From positions 1-64,000 of the IMG/VR virus record IMGVR_UViG_3300048580_000526: a stretch of DNA of 64,000 nt; one strand, 5' to 3'. Under the pieces are notes generated by a model. The model searched no databases, was not told the origin of the DNA, and saw only the letters and a program-made list of their open reading frames with translations. The stretch is from a virus. This document shows, piece by piece, positions 1 to 7,945 of the stretch; position 1 is the first letter of the stretch; each line of letters opens with the position of its first letter. The translations under genes were made by a program, and so were the position numbers.

Positions 1-78
1 AAATTTTTTCATTGACTTTTGTATAATTTTCAGGTACCATAATCATTGAATGGTGGATGAAAGTCACACCATCAAAAT

Positions 79-106
79 AAATTTAACCCATTTTTTAGTG
101 AGGTAA
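79..106 (+). promoter_or_regulatory. Leader element shared with pncB (copy 1)
   Basis: The 28 nt before nadE match the 27 nt before pncB (2274-2300) at nearly all positions: both start AAATTTAACCCAT and end AGTGAGGTAA, including the Shine-Dalgarno GAGG. Just upstream, ATGGTG and CACCAT can form a hairpin (51-74). A common regulator or RNA switch acting on both NAD genes is inferred, not shown. Confidence 0.5.
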
Positions 107-111
107 CAATT

Positions 112-1794
112 ATGAAAAATTCCCTAAAAATCGCAACAGTTCAGATTAACCCAAAAGTAGGTGATCTTATGGGTAATATGGAGAAAATTCTCGCAGCCTA
201 TAATCAAGCAGCTTTGAATGGCGCAGAATTGGTAGTCACCAGCGAATGCTCCCTAACAGGATACCCATTGGAAGATTTGACCCGCAATAAAGATTTTCTC
301 GAAGACGTTGGAACCACTTTGAACCTACTCCAAACCAAAATCATGGATGGGGTGGGGTTGATTATCGGTTCACCATTATTTGATAAAGAAAAAAATAAAA
401 TTTATAATGCCGCCATCCTAATGGAGAAAAATACTATCCAGTGTGCTGCTAAATTTGAACTACCAAACTATGGGGTATTCGATGAAAAAAGAAACTTCGA
501 TAGTAACGATTTAACCAATGTCAAGCCACTAACCTTCAAAGGGTTTAAACTCGGTGTGTTGATCTGCGAAGATACTTGGTTCAATCGTGTTTCCAATACC
601 CTAAAAGAAAATGGGGCACAGATTCTAATCTCCATTAATGGGTCACCTTTTGAACGAGATAAACAACGAATTCGCTACCAAGTCGTCAAAGATCGTGTGG
701 AAGAAACTGGTCTAACCTGCGTCTATGTTAACCAAATTGGTGGACAAGATGAACTGGTCTTTGATGGTAGTTCTTTCATCGTCAATAAAAATACCAATAT
801 CGTTTGGCAAGGTGAACGGTTCAAAGAAGAAATCAAAATTCACGATTTCAACTTAGTCAGTGATAATAACTTTGCTATTATGGGAACGCCTTGGGTGAAA
901 AATGAAGACAGGCTTGCTGAAATCTATAATGCCCTCGTTCTCGGGACAAGGGATTATTTCAACAAGACTGGCGTTTTTAATGGGTGCGTACTTGGGCTTT
1001 CAGGGGGCATCGACTCTGCGTTGGTGGCTACCATCGCGGCAGATGCAGTCGGGGCTGATAAACTCCTTTGTGTCAGATTGCCTTCCCAATTCTCGTCCCA
1101 ACACTCCCTCGATGATGCAGAAGAATTGGCTAACAATCTCGGTGCAAAATTGAAAACAGTTAATATCCAAAAATCTGTTGATGCTCTTATGGATGATGAG
1201 GTGTTGATTAGGGCGTTTAATGATGCAGGGAAAAATTCTTTTGATGTTACAGAAGAAAATGTTCAAGCTCGGGTTAGAATGATCAAATTAATGGCGTTTT
1301 CAAACAAATTGGGACTAATGCTCCTAAGCACTTCAAATCGTTCTGAAGGGCTTTGTGGATATGGTACTCTCTATGGTGACGTTTCCGGTGGGTGGAATCC
1401 GTTAAAGGATTTGTTCAAAACCCTTGTTTTTGAAATCTGCAGATGGAGGAATAATAATTTCACCGATATTTGTTTGAATAAAAAACTAAATGTTATTCCA
1501 ATGAATATCATCACCAAACCACCAAGTGCTGAATTGCGTCCTGACCAGAAAGATACCGATAGTCTCCCTGATTATGACACTCTTGATTATATTTTGGGGC
1601 AATTGGTAGATTTGGAACAACCAAAAGAATTGGTTGTCACAGATAAAATTCCATTAGCATTGGTTGAAAAAATTGGGAGGATGGTGTTCAACGCTGAATA
1701 CAAACGTCGCCAAAGTCCTCCTGGTGTGAAAATCAGTGGAAAACTTTTAAACAAAGATCGCAGATACCCAATCATTAATGGGTGGAGGATTTAA
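112..1794 (+). CDS. nadE: Glutamine-dependent NAD(+) synthetase
   Basis: Amidates nicotinate adenine dinucleotide to NAD using ammonia from glutamine, the last step of the Preiss-Handler and de novo pathways. At 560 residues it has the usual two-domain length. The N-terminal nitrilase-like glutaminase domain shows the triad Glu45 (TSECSLTG), Lys114 and Cys152 (GVLICEDTW). The C-terminal synthetase domain carries the PP-loop SGGIDS at 297-302 and an SNRSE segment. The ATG at 112 follows GAGG in a leader that is nearly identical to the leader of pncB at 2274-2300. It ends convergently on the small minus-strand gene at 1791, overlapping by 4 nt. Cytoplasmic. All catalytic residues that I can check are present, so I expect an active enzyme. 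Confidence 0.95.
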   Translation: MKNSLKIATVQINPKVGDLMGNMEKILAAYNQAALNGAELVVTSECSLTGYPLEDLTRNKDFLEDVGTTLNLLQTKIMDGVGLIIGSPLFDKEKNKIYNAAILMEKNTIQCAAKFELPNYGVFDEKRNFDSNDLTNVKPLTFKGFKLGVLICEDTWFNRVSNTLKENGAQILISINGSPFERDKQRIRYQVVKDRVEETGLTCVYVNQIGGQDELVFDGSSFIVNKNTNIVWQGERFKEEIKIHDFNLVSDNNFAIMGTPWVKNEDRLAEIYNALVLGTRDYFNKTGVFNGCVLGLSGGIDSALVATIAADAVGADKLLCVRLPSQFSSQHSLDDAEELANNLGAKLKTVNIQKSVDALMDDEVLIRAFNDAGKNSFDVTEENVQARVRMIKLMAFSNKLGLMLLSTSNRSEGLCGYGTLYGDVSGGWNPLKDLFKTLVFEICRWRNNNFTDICLNKKLNVIPMNIITKPPSAELRPDQKDTDSLPDYDTLDYILGQLVDLEQPKELVVTDKIPLALVEKIGRMVFNAEYKRRQSPPGVKISGKLLNKDRRYPIINGWRI

Positions 1795-2135
1795 GTTCCA
1801 AAAGGATATTCAGGATGTTCTGGTAAATCGCCTTGACCTGTTTGTATAATAACACGCAGGTCATGGCGGTATTTGGTCCATTCTGGAGGTATTGGAAAAC
1901 CTGCTTCAAGACAACGCAATAGTGTTATGTCACTTTTAGCAAGCGATTCTTTAGCCTCTGTTACCAAATGTTCAATCTGTTGTTCTTTTGAAAGAACCAT
2001 ATTTGGTATTAAAACACCATTTTCCCATATATCACCAATAGTAGCTTTATCATTTTGCACAAACATCTTTGGCACAGTAGCATAATTTGCAACACTAATA
2101 ACCATATTTTGTTCATCAACTATCACATATCTCAT
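1791..2135 (-). CDS. Small protein resembling tail-fibre assembly chaperones
   Basis: A 114-residue protein. I choose the ATG at 2135 because AAGGAG lies just ahead of it; a longer reading to 2165 would begin inside the late promoter region. The C-terminal segment WTKYRHDLRVI followed by a Pro-rich end (LPEHPEYPF) resembles the W-x-x-Y-R-x-x-L-R...P-x-x-P ending common in phage tail-fibre assembly chaperones; the rest is not recognised. A GATAAATA late box lies about 20 nt upstream of the start. It lies between two plus-strand NAD genes, convergent with nadE. Function is a weak family-level guess. Confidence 0.6.
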   Translation of the reverse strand: MRYVIVDEQNMVISVANYATVPKMFVQNDKATIGDIWENGVLIPNMVLSKEQQIEHLVTEAKESLAKSDITLLRCLEAGFPIPPEWTKYRHDLRVIIQTGQGDLPEHPEYPFGT

Positions 2136-2155
2136 AACCATCTCCTTTTTCTTTT

Positions 2156-2163
2156 TATTTATC
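2156..2163 (-). promoter_or_regulatory. Late promoter box GATAAATA
   Basis: GATAAATA on the minus strand, about 20 nt before the start at 2135. It matches the gp55-type late box TATAAATA in seven of eight positions. Confidence 0.5.
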
Positions 2164-2204
2164 ATTTTTAAAATTATAAAAAGTGTGGAGTTTTAAATAA
2201 ATTA

Positions 2205-2234
2205 GTTGACTTTATATCATTTTTCCTGTATATT
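2205..2234 (+). promoter_or_regulatory. Candidate early promoter for pncB
   Basis: TTGACT at 2205-2210 and TATATT at 2229-2234 with an 18-nt spacer, about 70 nt before the pncB start. The transcript would carry the shared NAD-gene leader. Confidence 0.45.
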
Positions 2235-2244
2235 GATATTATGA

Positions 2245-2300
2245 ATTCCCATATGGGAGTTACATAAAAAATTAAATTTAACCCATATTAAGTGAGGTAA
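2245..2300 (+). promoter_or_regulatory. pncB leader with alternative hairpins and shared element (copy 2)
   Basis: Contains the palindrome CCCATATGGG (2248-2257) and then the shared leader at 2274-2300. ATATGGG-ag-TTA can pair with TAACCCATAT inside the shared element, so two mutually exclusive folds are possible, one of which reaches close to the Shine-Dalgarno GAGG. A regulatory role is inferred. Confidence 0.4.
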
Positions 2301-2306
2301 AATATC

Positions 2307-3653
2307 ATGACCGATTTCACAACCCAGATTCGCCATCAAGGCACAGATTTCATTGTTCGTTCACTACTTGACATCGATTTTTATAAGCTAACAATGTGCC
2401 AATTCATTTGGAAAAATTATCGAGGGACTGAAGTGACTTTCAAGCTTATCAATCGTGATAAGCATATTCCTCTTGCCCGTATCATCCCTGAACACAAACT
2501 TCGTGAACAGCTTGACCATGTTCGGACGCTTCGTATGCGTAAAACCGACCTATACTACCTTCGTGGTATGGACCTATATGGTAAGAATATGTTCTCCGAT
2601 GAATATTTGGAATTTTTGAGCAATGTTCATCTTGGCGATTATGACCTTCGCAAGACTCCCGATGGTGAACAGTATATTCTAACCTTCAAAGGTCCATGGG
2701 AAATTGTGACGTTTTGGGAAACCATTGCGTTGGCGATCATCTCTGAATTGTTCTATCGTGAACTATTGTCCCACATGAATGACACTGAAATTAGTGTAAT
2801 TTATGCCAATGCTACCAAAAAGCTTTATGACAAATTGGTAGCGATTAAAAAGTTTGCACCTAAAGCCAAGGTCGCAGATTTTGGGCAGCGTCGTCGTCAC
2901 AGTTTCCTTTGGCAACAACAGGCTATCAAAATGGCTAAAGAAATTCTTGGTGACCAATTCGTAGGTACTTCAAATACCTACTTCGCCTTCAATCAGGATT
3001 TGGTACCAATTGGGACAAATGCCCATGAATTGGTCTGCACAATCGTTGCATTGGAAAAGGACGATTCCAAAAAAGTTCAGGCACAGTATAAGGTATTGAC
3101 TCAGTGGGAAGAAATGTATGGGGAAGGTCTTCGGGTCATGCTTCCAGACACTTATGGGTCTGAACAGTTCTTCCGAAATATGCCAGAAGAATTTGCCAAA
3201 AAAATTGCCACGACTTGGAAGGGACAACGCCAAGACTCTGGTGATCCTGCAACCGAAGCCAGAAATTATATGGCTTGGTTGTCCAAATTTGGGGTTGACC
3301 CAAAGGGTAAAGTGAACATTTTCTCAGATGGTCTTGATACTGGCTCTATCGTGTCATTGACAGAACAGTTCTCAGGTGAAATCATTACCCCATTTGGTTG
3401 GGGGACGAAATTAACCAATGATTTTGAGGGTTGTATCCCAAATGGTGATAGAGTTGTACCAAATATGGGTGTGACCTATGATATGTTGTTCCGGCCATTT
3501 TCAATGGTAGTCAAGGTCTATGAAGTTGATGGTGAACCTGCAGTTAAATTGTCCAATAACTACAATAAAGCCACAGGTACACCAGAAGCGATTGCCCGCT
3601 ATATCAAAATCTTTGGTGAAGGGGGCATGTCAACCCAAAAAACTGAAGTTTAA
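2307..3653 (+). CDS. pncB: Nicotinate phosphoribosyltransferase
   Basis: Joins nicotinate to PRPP to give nicotinate mononucleotide, normally coupled to ATP hydrolysis; first step of the Preiss-Handler pathway. The 448-residue protein shows family hallmarks: DIDFYKLTMCQ (22-32), DFGQRRRHSF (191-200), GTSNTYFA (220-227) and IGTNAHEL (235-242) with His240 at the place of the phosphorylated histidine. The RRRHS motif fits nicotinate rather than nicotinamide phosphoribosyltransferase. ATG at 2307 follows GAGG at good spacing. It lies between nadE and the adenylyltransferase on the same strand, each with its own promoter-like signals. Cytoplasmic. Confidence 0.9.
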   Translation: MTDFTTQIRHQGTDFIVRSLLDIDFYKLTMCQFIWKNYRGTEVTFKLINRDKHIPLARIIPEHKLREQLDHVRTLRMRKTDLYYLRGMDLYGKNMFSDEYLEFLSNVHLGDYDLRKTPDGEQYILTFKGPWEIVTFWETIALAIISELFYRELLSHMNDTEISVIYANATKKLYDKLVAIKKFAPKAKVADFGQRRRHSFLWQQQAIKMAKEILGDQFVGTSNTYFAFNQDLVPIGTNAHELVCTIVALEKDDSKKVQAQYKVLTQWEEMYGEGLRVMLPDTYGSEQFFRNMPEEFAKKIATTWKGQRQDSGDPATEARNYMAWLSKFGVDPKGKVNIFSDGLDTGSIVSLTEQFSGEIITPFGWGTKLTNDFEGCIPNGDRVVPNMGVTYDMLFRPFSMVVKVYEVDGEPAVKLSNNYNKATGTPEAIARYIKIFGEGGMSTQKTEV

Positions 3654-3656
3654 TAT

Positions 3657-3685
3657 TTGACTTTGGCATTTGGATAAGGTAGTAT
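3657..3685 (+). promoter_or_regulatory. Candidate promoter for a small RNA
   Basis: TTGACT (3657-3662), a 17-nt spacer and TAGTAT (3680-3685) begin four bases after the pncB stop codon. A terminator follows about 100 nt later with no credible open frame between, so the pair would define a short RNA. Confidence 0.45.
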
Positions 3686-3691
3686 AAAGAA

Positions 3692-3790
3692 TGATTTGAA
3701 AGCATTTAAGATTAATAAAGATTAGGAGGTGATTAAATTCACGTAACTTGCTTTCAAAAACAAAAAGCTACCCATTGGGTGGCTTTTTTG
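3692..3790 (+). ncRNA. Candidate small RNA carrying a full anti-16S sequence
   Basis: About 100 nt between a promoter-like site and an intrinsic terminator. GAAAGCA (3698-3704) pairs with TGCTTTC (3749-3755) to enclose AGGAGGTGAT (3724-3733), a ten-base perfect complement to the usual 3' end of bacterial 16S rRNA, yet no start codon is suitably placed behind it. It could be a ribosome-binding RNA, a decoy, or a relic of a gene start. Expression is unproven. Confidence 0.4.
3764..3790 (+). terminator. Intrinsic terminator
   Basis: AAAAGCTACCC, a short ATT loop, GGGTGGCTTTTTT: a GC-containing stem with one G-T pair followed by a T run. Confidence 0.8.
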
Positions 3791-3818
3791 TTGACAAGAT
3801 TTTGGGTTATGGTATAAT
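3791..3818 (+). promoter_or_regulatory. Consensus sigma-70 promoter
   Basis: Perfect TTGACA (3791-3796), a 16-nt spacer, perfect TATAAT (3813-3818), with TG one base before the -10 box (extended -10). It starts immediately after the terminator and drives the adenylyltransferase gene at 3877. Confidence 0.85.
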
Positions 3819-3876
3819 AAATTGTAAAAGTTAGCTATTGGCAATTTTTATGAAAATTTTAAAGGAGGATAAGTCA

Positions 3877-4398
3877 ATGAAAAAAGTTGGACTTGCGATT
3901 ATGAGAACACAGCCCCTATCAAAAGGGCACACCCGCATTATTTCCCGAATGATTGAAGATTGTGAAACCGTCATTCTCGGGCTTGGTAGTGCAGATAAAC
4001 ATGGAACCGAAGATAATCCCTACACCATCGAAGACAGAATGGAAATGGCGACAAACGTTTATGGAAAGCGTATCAAAATTGTCCCGTTGAAGGATTTGGG
4101 GTTGACTTCAGTAACGAACCAGTGGGTTGAATATTGTGTGAGTAAAATCACCAACCTTGGAATGCCAGAACCCACAGATTATTACACCGGTAGTATGGCT
4201 GATTCTGTCTATTATAGGGGATATTTTCCTGAAAAAAATCTTCATATTATTGAACGAACTGAATCGTTAATTCCACCTGCGACTGATTTACGAACCTTTT
4301 TATCGTTACGAAATGATGGATGGAAGGTTTGGGTACCAGAGGTTAACTGGGAAATTGTGGAAAGTCGTTATCCCGAACATCTTCGAGTGAAAGGTTAA
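3877..4398 (+). CDS. NMN/NaMN adenylyltransferase-like nucleotidyltransferase
   Basis: Predicted to transfer AMP from ATP to nicotinate (or nicotinamide) mononucleotide, the middle step between PncB and NadE. The ATG at 3877 is chosen because AAAGGAGG precedes it at ideal spacing; the in-frame upstream extension lacks such a site. The 173-residue protein has the nucleotidyltransferase signature as MRTQPLSKGH (9-18), with Ser in place of the first His of HxGH, and PPATDLR (133-139) at the place of the ISGTxIR motif. Small size and motif order resemble the NadM family. Substrate choice rests on context: it sits with pncB and nadE. Confidence 0.8.
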   Translation: MKKVGLAIMRTQPLSKGHTRIISRMIEDCETVILGLGSADKHGTEDNPYTIEDRMEMATNVYGKRIKIVPLKDLGLTSVTNQWVEYCVSKITNLGMPEPTDYYTGSMADSVYYRGYFPEKNLHIIERTESLIPPATDLRTFLSLRNDGWKVWVPEVNWEIVESRYPEHLRVKG

Positions 4399-4425
4399 AA
4401 AATAGCCCCTTTAAGGGGCTATTTT
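4398..4425. terminator. Bidirectional intrinsic terminator
   Basis: AAAATAGCCCCTT and its near-perfect complement AAGGGGCTATTTT flank a minimal loop, with A and T runs on both sides. It lies between the convergent adenylyltransferase and LysM genes and can serve both. Confidence 0.9.
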
Positions 4426-4429
4426 CATA

Positions 4430-7400
4430 TTATCTTTTCAAAGGTTTCATATCAACTGAACCTTTCTTTGGAATTGGATTTGGTTTATCACTTTCAATAT
4501 CCACATCTGGTTCACTGGTCGAATGGTCTTTATCAAATTCTGGATCTGCATCACCCCAACCTGAATTTATACCACCATGTTCACCAACAGGTGTAGTCAA
4601 AATTTCTTTAACATGTTTTGCAGCTGCTTGTCCATGCGTCCATCCATCCCAAACATTTTTTGGATTTGATGCTTGTGGGATTTTTAATTCCATACCTGGT
4701 TTGATCATGTGTGGATTTGTCAATTCTGGATTTGCTGCAACCAATTGTTCTGCTGTTACATGATAATGTTGTGCAATTTTACCAATTTGATCACCTGATC
4801 TAACCACATAATCTGTTTGATATTGTGGGGCGGCGGCGTTGTTTTCACCGTTACCACTATCTGCTGGTGGGGCATCCCTTCCAGAATCTGGTGGTAAATC
4901 ATTGTCATAATTTTTAACTATACCATCTGTATTTTCACCACCATTTGCATGATAATTAATATCACCATCAGTTGGTTTATGAACATAATCTTCTGGTTTA
5001 TCAACTGGTTTGACACTATAATCTTCTGATTCTTCTGGTTTGAAAGTATCACTATCACCATCACCAATATTTGTATCAATTGTTGGGACACTTGCGCCAC
5101 CCCAAATTTGACTGATTCCATTGACTATTTCATGTCCTGCCCATCCGAATAATGCACCAATCAATGCACCAATAATCAATTCTTTGAAAAGTTTGGCTGT
5201 ATCCCTTTCCCCATTATAATATCTCCAACATCCTTTTATACAAGCACCCAAAACAGCAGTCATTGGTGGGGTGAGCATACCACCAGACGCAAATCCAGCA
5301 AGCATCACAATTATACCAACACCAAGACCTTCCAAAATTTTTTCTTTATTATTTTTAATTTTATCAATTAATTGTTTGAAAATTTTACCATCACCTTGTG
5401 ATAAATTTTGTCCTAATTTATCTTCAACATGAGCACATAAATCTTTAATATTACTTGGTGTTCCATTCACACCATCTGTTTCTGGTGCTGGTGGTGGCGC
5501 AGGAGTTGCTTCTGGTTTATCTCCCTTATCTTTTTCACCTGTTGGTTTATCACCTGTTGGCGGATTTGTTGGTGGGTCGTTTGGTGGGTCATCGTTTCCA
5601 CCACCACCTGCTGCTGGTTTTGGCGCAGGGGTTGCTTCTGATTTGTCACCTTTATCTTTTTCACCTGTTGGTTTATCACCTGTTGGTGGATTTGTTGGTG
5701 GGTCATCGTTTCCACCACCATTACCACCACCAGTTCCACTGTTTACATTTCTTCCTTTATAAACATCATCACCATATACTTGTCCACCTCCGTTTCCACC
5801 TCCGTTTCCACCTCCGTTTCCACCTCCGTTTCCACCTCCGTTTCCGCTTCCACCACCATAAATATTAATATTATTAACATTATTAGCAGATGCTACGTTT
5901 TGATTATTGGAATCAGCTTCAGCTTTAATTTCTGTATTAGCAGACACTGTTTTTTCATAATCAACATTTCCTTTTTTAGTGAAACTGATAAGATTACCAA
6001 CAATTTTATTGACAACTTCTGGAGGTAAATTCTGTCCAGAATTTTTAGCTACTGCTTTATTTTTTTGTTTGCCTTTAGGCATTTCTGTAAATTCTGCATC
6101 TATAATATCATTAACACCTTTGTTTAACAAAGGTGTTTTACTTGTTTTACTTCTTTTACGCCCTTTAAATTTATGAAAATTATTACCTTTTTCATCAGTA
6201 GTTGTTTCATCAGTATCTTCAACATCAGTACCACTATGAGCACCAACTTGTTGATTTTTATTTCGAGCTTTAATTTGTGCTGCAGTCGCAGGGGGTGGTG
6301 CTTCCATAACCAATGATTCATTAATAATATTCATAAATTTTCTTATTGAATGATTTGTTGTAGATTCACAAGCAATGGTTTTCTTATATTCATCAACACT
6401 TTCACCAACTGCAGATTTAACTGCTGTTTTGTTCTTTGCAGCATCATTAGAAGCTTTCTTTTTCAAATTCAAATTACCTTTGCTATCAACAGTTAAATAA
6501 TTGTCAACAGCAAACGAGAATACTCTAAACGATTCTGGATTATTATCATTGGCGAATTTCTTTATTTCTTTATTATATGTTGCATTATAATCTTCAATAA
6601 TTTCTTTTTTAAGGTCTTTTCTATCCTTACCATTAAAAAATTTTGGGAAATTTGAATATGCTATTTTATATTTAGTATCATATTTGATGCCATTTTTTGT
6701 TAATATTTTATCAACAGATAATGGGGCGAAAAATCCACAAAGAACCCTATAAATAGATGTTGCAGACTTTGATTTTAATTTATCAATGGCTTTAACGACA
6801 ACAGCCTTTGATGGAATTTTAACATTAGGAGCTGACATTTCTGGTTTTTCTTTTTTCTTTTCTTCTGGTTCTTCAAATAATATTCTATTATATTCCCTAT
6901 AAATAGATTCATTTTTTGTTGAAGTAGCCAATGATGCTAATTTTGTAAATGCTTTTTTCAACACACCAAATAAATTAATAAATGATGATAAAGCTTTCAA
7001 CCCCTTCTTTCCTTGAGTTTTGACAATATTATACATTGCTTCAATTTTTTTAACAAGACCAGAATCACCCAATACTTCTTTAGCTTTATTTTTAATATCA
7101 TCAATAGAATCTGAAACAGCTTTAACAGCATTTTTAGTCATATCAGCCACTTTCGCTGCACCAGCTTTTATAGTATCAATAATACCTTCATCTAATCTCA
7201 TTCCAGCATTTTGACATTTTATGGCAATTCTTCTGGCTTCTTTTAATCCATGGCGTTGAGCTATTATAGGCAACACAGCATTAATGAATTCTGGAAATAT
7301 ATTTCTATCCCAATCTTCCAAAAACACTCTTGTGTTTTTATCAAGAACTCTATATTGATGTTCTGTTATAAAAGATTTGCCGCATATAAAAGTGGTGTTT

Positions 7401-7456
7401 TCCAAAATTTTACGATGGGTTTGTGGTTTAGATATTAAAAGCTCAGTGTATCTCAT
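4430..7456 (-). CDS. Large low-complexity protein with LysM domain
   Basis: A 1008-residue protein not assigned to a known T4 gene. N-terminal region is helical and charged. The middle holds a Gly/Asn tract made of GGGN units (DNA 5784-5843, five exact 12-nt repeats) and two copies of a Pro/Lys-rich segment of about 40 residues (NPPTGDKPTGEKDKGDK). Two or three hydrophobic stretches follow (GVGIIVMLAGFASGGML and LIIGALIGALFGWAG). Near the C-terminus is a LysM module (YVVRSGDQIGKIAQHYHVTAEQL...MIKPGMELKIP). LysM binds peptidoglycan, so a virion protein that contacts or crosses the envelope is plausible. A late GATAAATA box lies about 31 nt before the start and GGAG precedes the ATG at 7456. 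It begins MRYTELLIS, similar to the other putative capsid-targeted proteins here. Confidence 0.75.
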   Translation of the reverse strand: MRYTELLISKPQTHRKILENTTFICGKSFITEHQYRVLDKNTRVFLEDWDRNIFPEFINAVLPIIAQRHGLKEARRIAIKCQNAGMRLDEGIIDTIKAGAAKVADMTKNAVKAVSDSIDDIKNKAKEVLGDSGLVKKIEAMYNIVKTQGKKGLKALSSFINLFGVLKKAFTKLASLATSTKNESIYREYNRILFEEPEEKKKEKPEMSAPNVKIPSKAVVVKAIDKLKSKSATSIYRVLCGFFAPLSVDKILTKNGIKYDTKYKIAYSNFPKFFNGKDRKDLKKEIIEDYNATYNKEIKKFANDNNPESFRVFSFAVDNYLTVDSKGNLNLKKKASNDAAKNKTAVKSAVGESVDEYKKTIACESTTNHSIRKFMNIINESLVMEAPPPATAAQIKARNKNQQVGAHSGTDVEDTDETTTDEKGNNFHKFKGRKRSKTSKTPLLNKGVNDIIDAEFTEMPKGKQKNKAVAKNSGQNLPPEVVNKIVGNLISFTKKGNVDYEKTVSANTEIKAEADSNNQNVASANNVNNINIYGGGSGNGGGNGGGNGGGNGGGNGGGQVYGDDVYKGRNVNSGTGGGNGGGNDDPPTNPPTGDKPTGEKDKGDKSEATPAPKPAAGGGGNDDPPNDPPTNPPTGDKPTGEKDKGDKPEATPAPPPAPETDGVNGTPSNIKDLCAHVEDKLGQNLSQGDGKIFKQLIDKIKNNKEKILEGLGVGIIVMLAGFASGGMLTPPMTAVLGACIKGCWRYYNGERDTAKLFKELIIGALIGALFGWAGHEIVNGISQIWGGASVPTIDTNIGDGDSDTFKPEESEDYSVKPVDKPEDYVHKPTDGDINYHANGGENTDGIVKNYDNDLPPDSGRDAPPADSGNGENNAAAPQYQTDYVVRSGDQIGKIAQHYHVTAEQLVAANPELTNPHMIKPGMELKIPQASNPKNVWDGWTHGQAAAKHVKEILTTPVGEHGGINSGWGDADPEFDKDHSTSEPDVDIESDKPNPIPKKGSVDMKPLKR
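5505..5725. repeat. Tandem duplication of about 123 nt
   Basis: Two near-identical copies encode the segment NPPTGDKPTGEKDKGDK with flanking Gly/Asp/Pro runs. In-frame duplication inside the LysM protein. Confidence 0.75.
5784..5843. repeat. Five exact 12-nt tandem repeats
   Basis: Unit CCACCTCCGTTT on the plus strand, encoding GGGN on the minus strand in the LysM protein. Exact DNA identity suggests slippage-driven length variation. Confidence 0.9.
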
Positions 7457-7486
7457 GGTAATGCTCCAAAAATTAGATTTATAAGT

Positions 7487-7494
7487 TATTTATC
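7487..7494 (-). promoter_or_regulatory. Late promoter box GATAAATA
   Basis: GATAAATA on the minus strand, about 31 nt before the LysM protein start at 7456, the same spacing as the portal and other late genes. Confidence 0.65.
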
Positions 7495-7527
7495 TTTTTA
7501 TTAAAAAAAAATGGATAAAATATTATC

Positions 7528-7555
7528 TTTACAATCTACAATATCATGGTATCAT
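7528..7555 (+). promoter_or_regulatory. Early promoter
   Basis: TTTACA, 16-nt spacer, TATCAT with TG one base upstream of the -10 box. Same layout as the perfect promoters at 3791 and 7946. Confidence 0.6.
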
Positions 7556-7576
7556 AAATTATAACATTGGAGATGG

Positions 7577-7933
7577 ATGATGAAAAAGAAATTAAAGACA
7601 CAATTGGCTGAATGTGCAGAATCGTTGGAATATCTTCATCGGTGGGATATGAAAAAACGTTGTGCCCCAACTGCAGACCAAATCCTAACAGGAATGGTAG
7701 ACTCTTATGATGGGCTTTCTGTGGATGATCAAAACATCATCGGAAGGGATATTGTGACAGAAATTGATCCCAGTGATGTTCTGCTAAAGTTCAAGGTGGA
7801 ACGGGTGGTGAATTTTTTCAAGTCATCTTTTGTACCTGAATTGCAATATTTTTATATGGTGAAGTTTTTGAAAGAAGTTCCAATTGCAAAAAAATATGAT
7901 TTTGTGGTGGAATATATGAATGTTTTCAAATAG
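7577..7933 (+). CDS. Hypothetical early protein
   Basis: 118 residues, not recognised. No membrane segment or clear motif; mildly acidic, with an aromatic C-terminal part (FFKSSFVPELQYFYMVKFL). GGAG precedes the two adjacent ATG codons at 7577 and 7580; spacing slightly favours 7580. It has its own promoter-like site 22 nt upstream and another promoter follows its stop, so it is probably monocistronic or read through into the RNA ligase operon. Confidence 0.75.
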   Translation: MMKKKLKTQLAECAESLEYLHRWDMKKRCAPTADQILTGMVDSYDGLSVDDQNIIGRDIVTEIDPSDVLLKFKVERVVNFFKSSFVPELQYFYMVKFLKEVPIAKKYDFVVEYMNVFK

Positions 7934-7945
7934 TTATTTTTTCAC

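Noticed and set aside
12-27. TTGACT and TATAAT as a promoter for nadE
   Set aside because: They are only 4 nt apart. TATAAT could work with a -35 box outside the window, and TTGACT with a weak downstream site, but this pair is not a promoter.
2307-3653. Nicotinamide phosphoribosyltransferase (NAMPT), as in known phage NAD-rescue operons
   Set aside because: The DFGQRRRHSF and IGTNAHEL motifs and the 448-residue length fit nicotinate phosphoribosyltransferase, and the NadE gene nearby fits a nicotinate route.
5784-5843. Short regularly spaced repeats as a CRISPR array
   Set aside because: The units are contiguous 12-mers without spacers and encode GGGN in frame within a minus-strand gene.
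5455-5868. Plus-strand open frame with His/Leu-rich repeats
   Set aside because: It is the antisense reading of the repeat region of the LysM protein, which has a late promoter, RBS and recognisable domain on the other strand.
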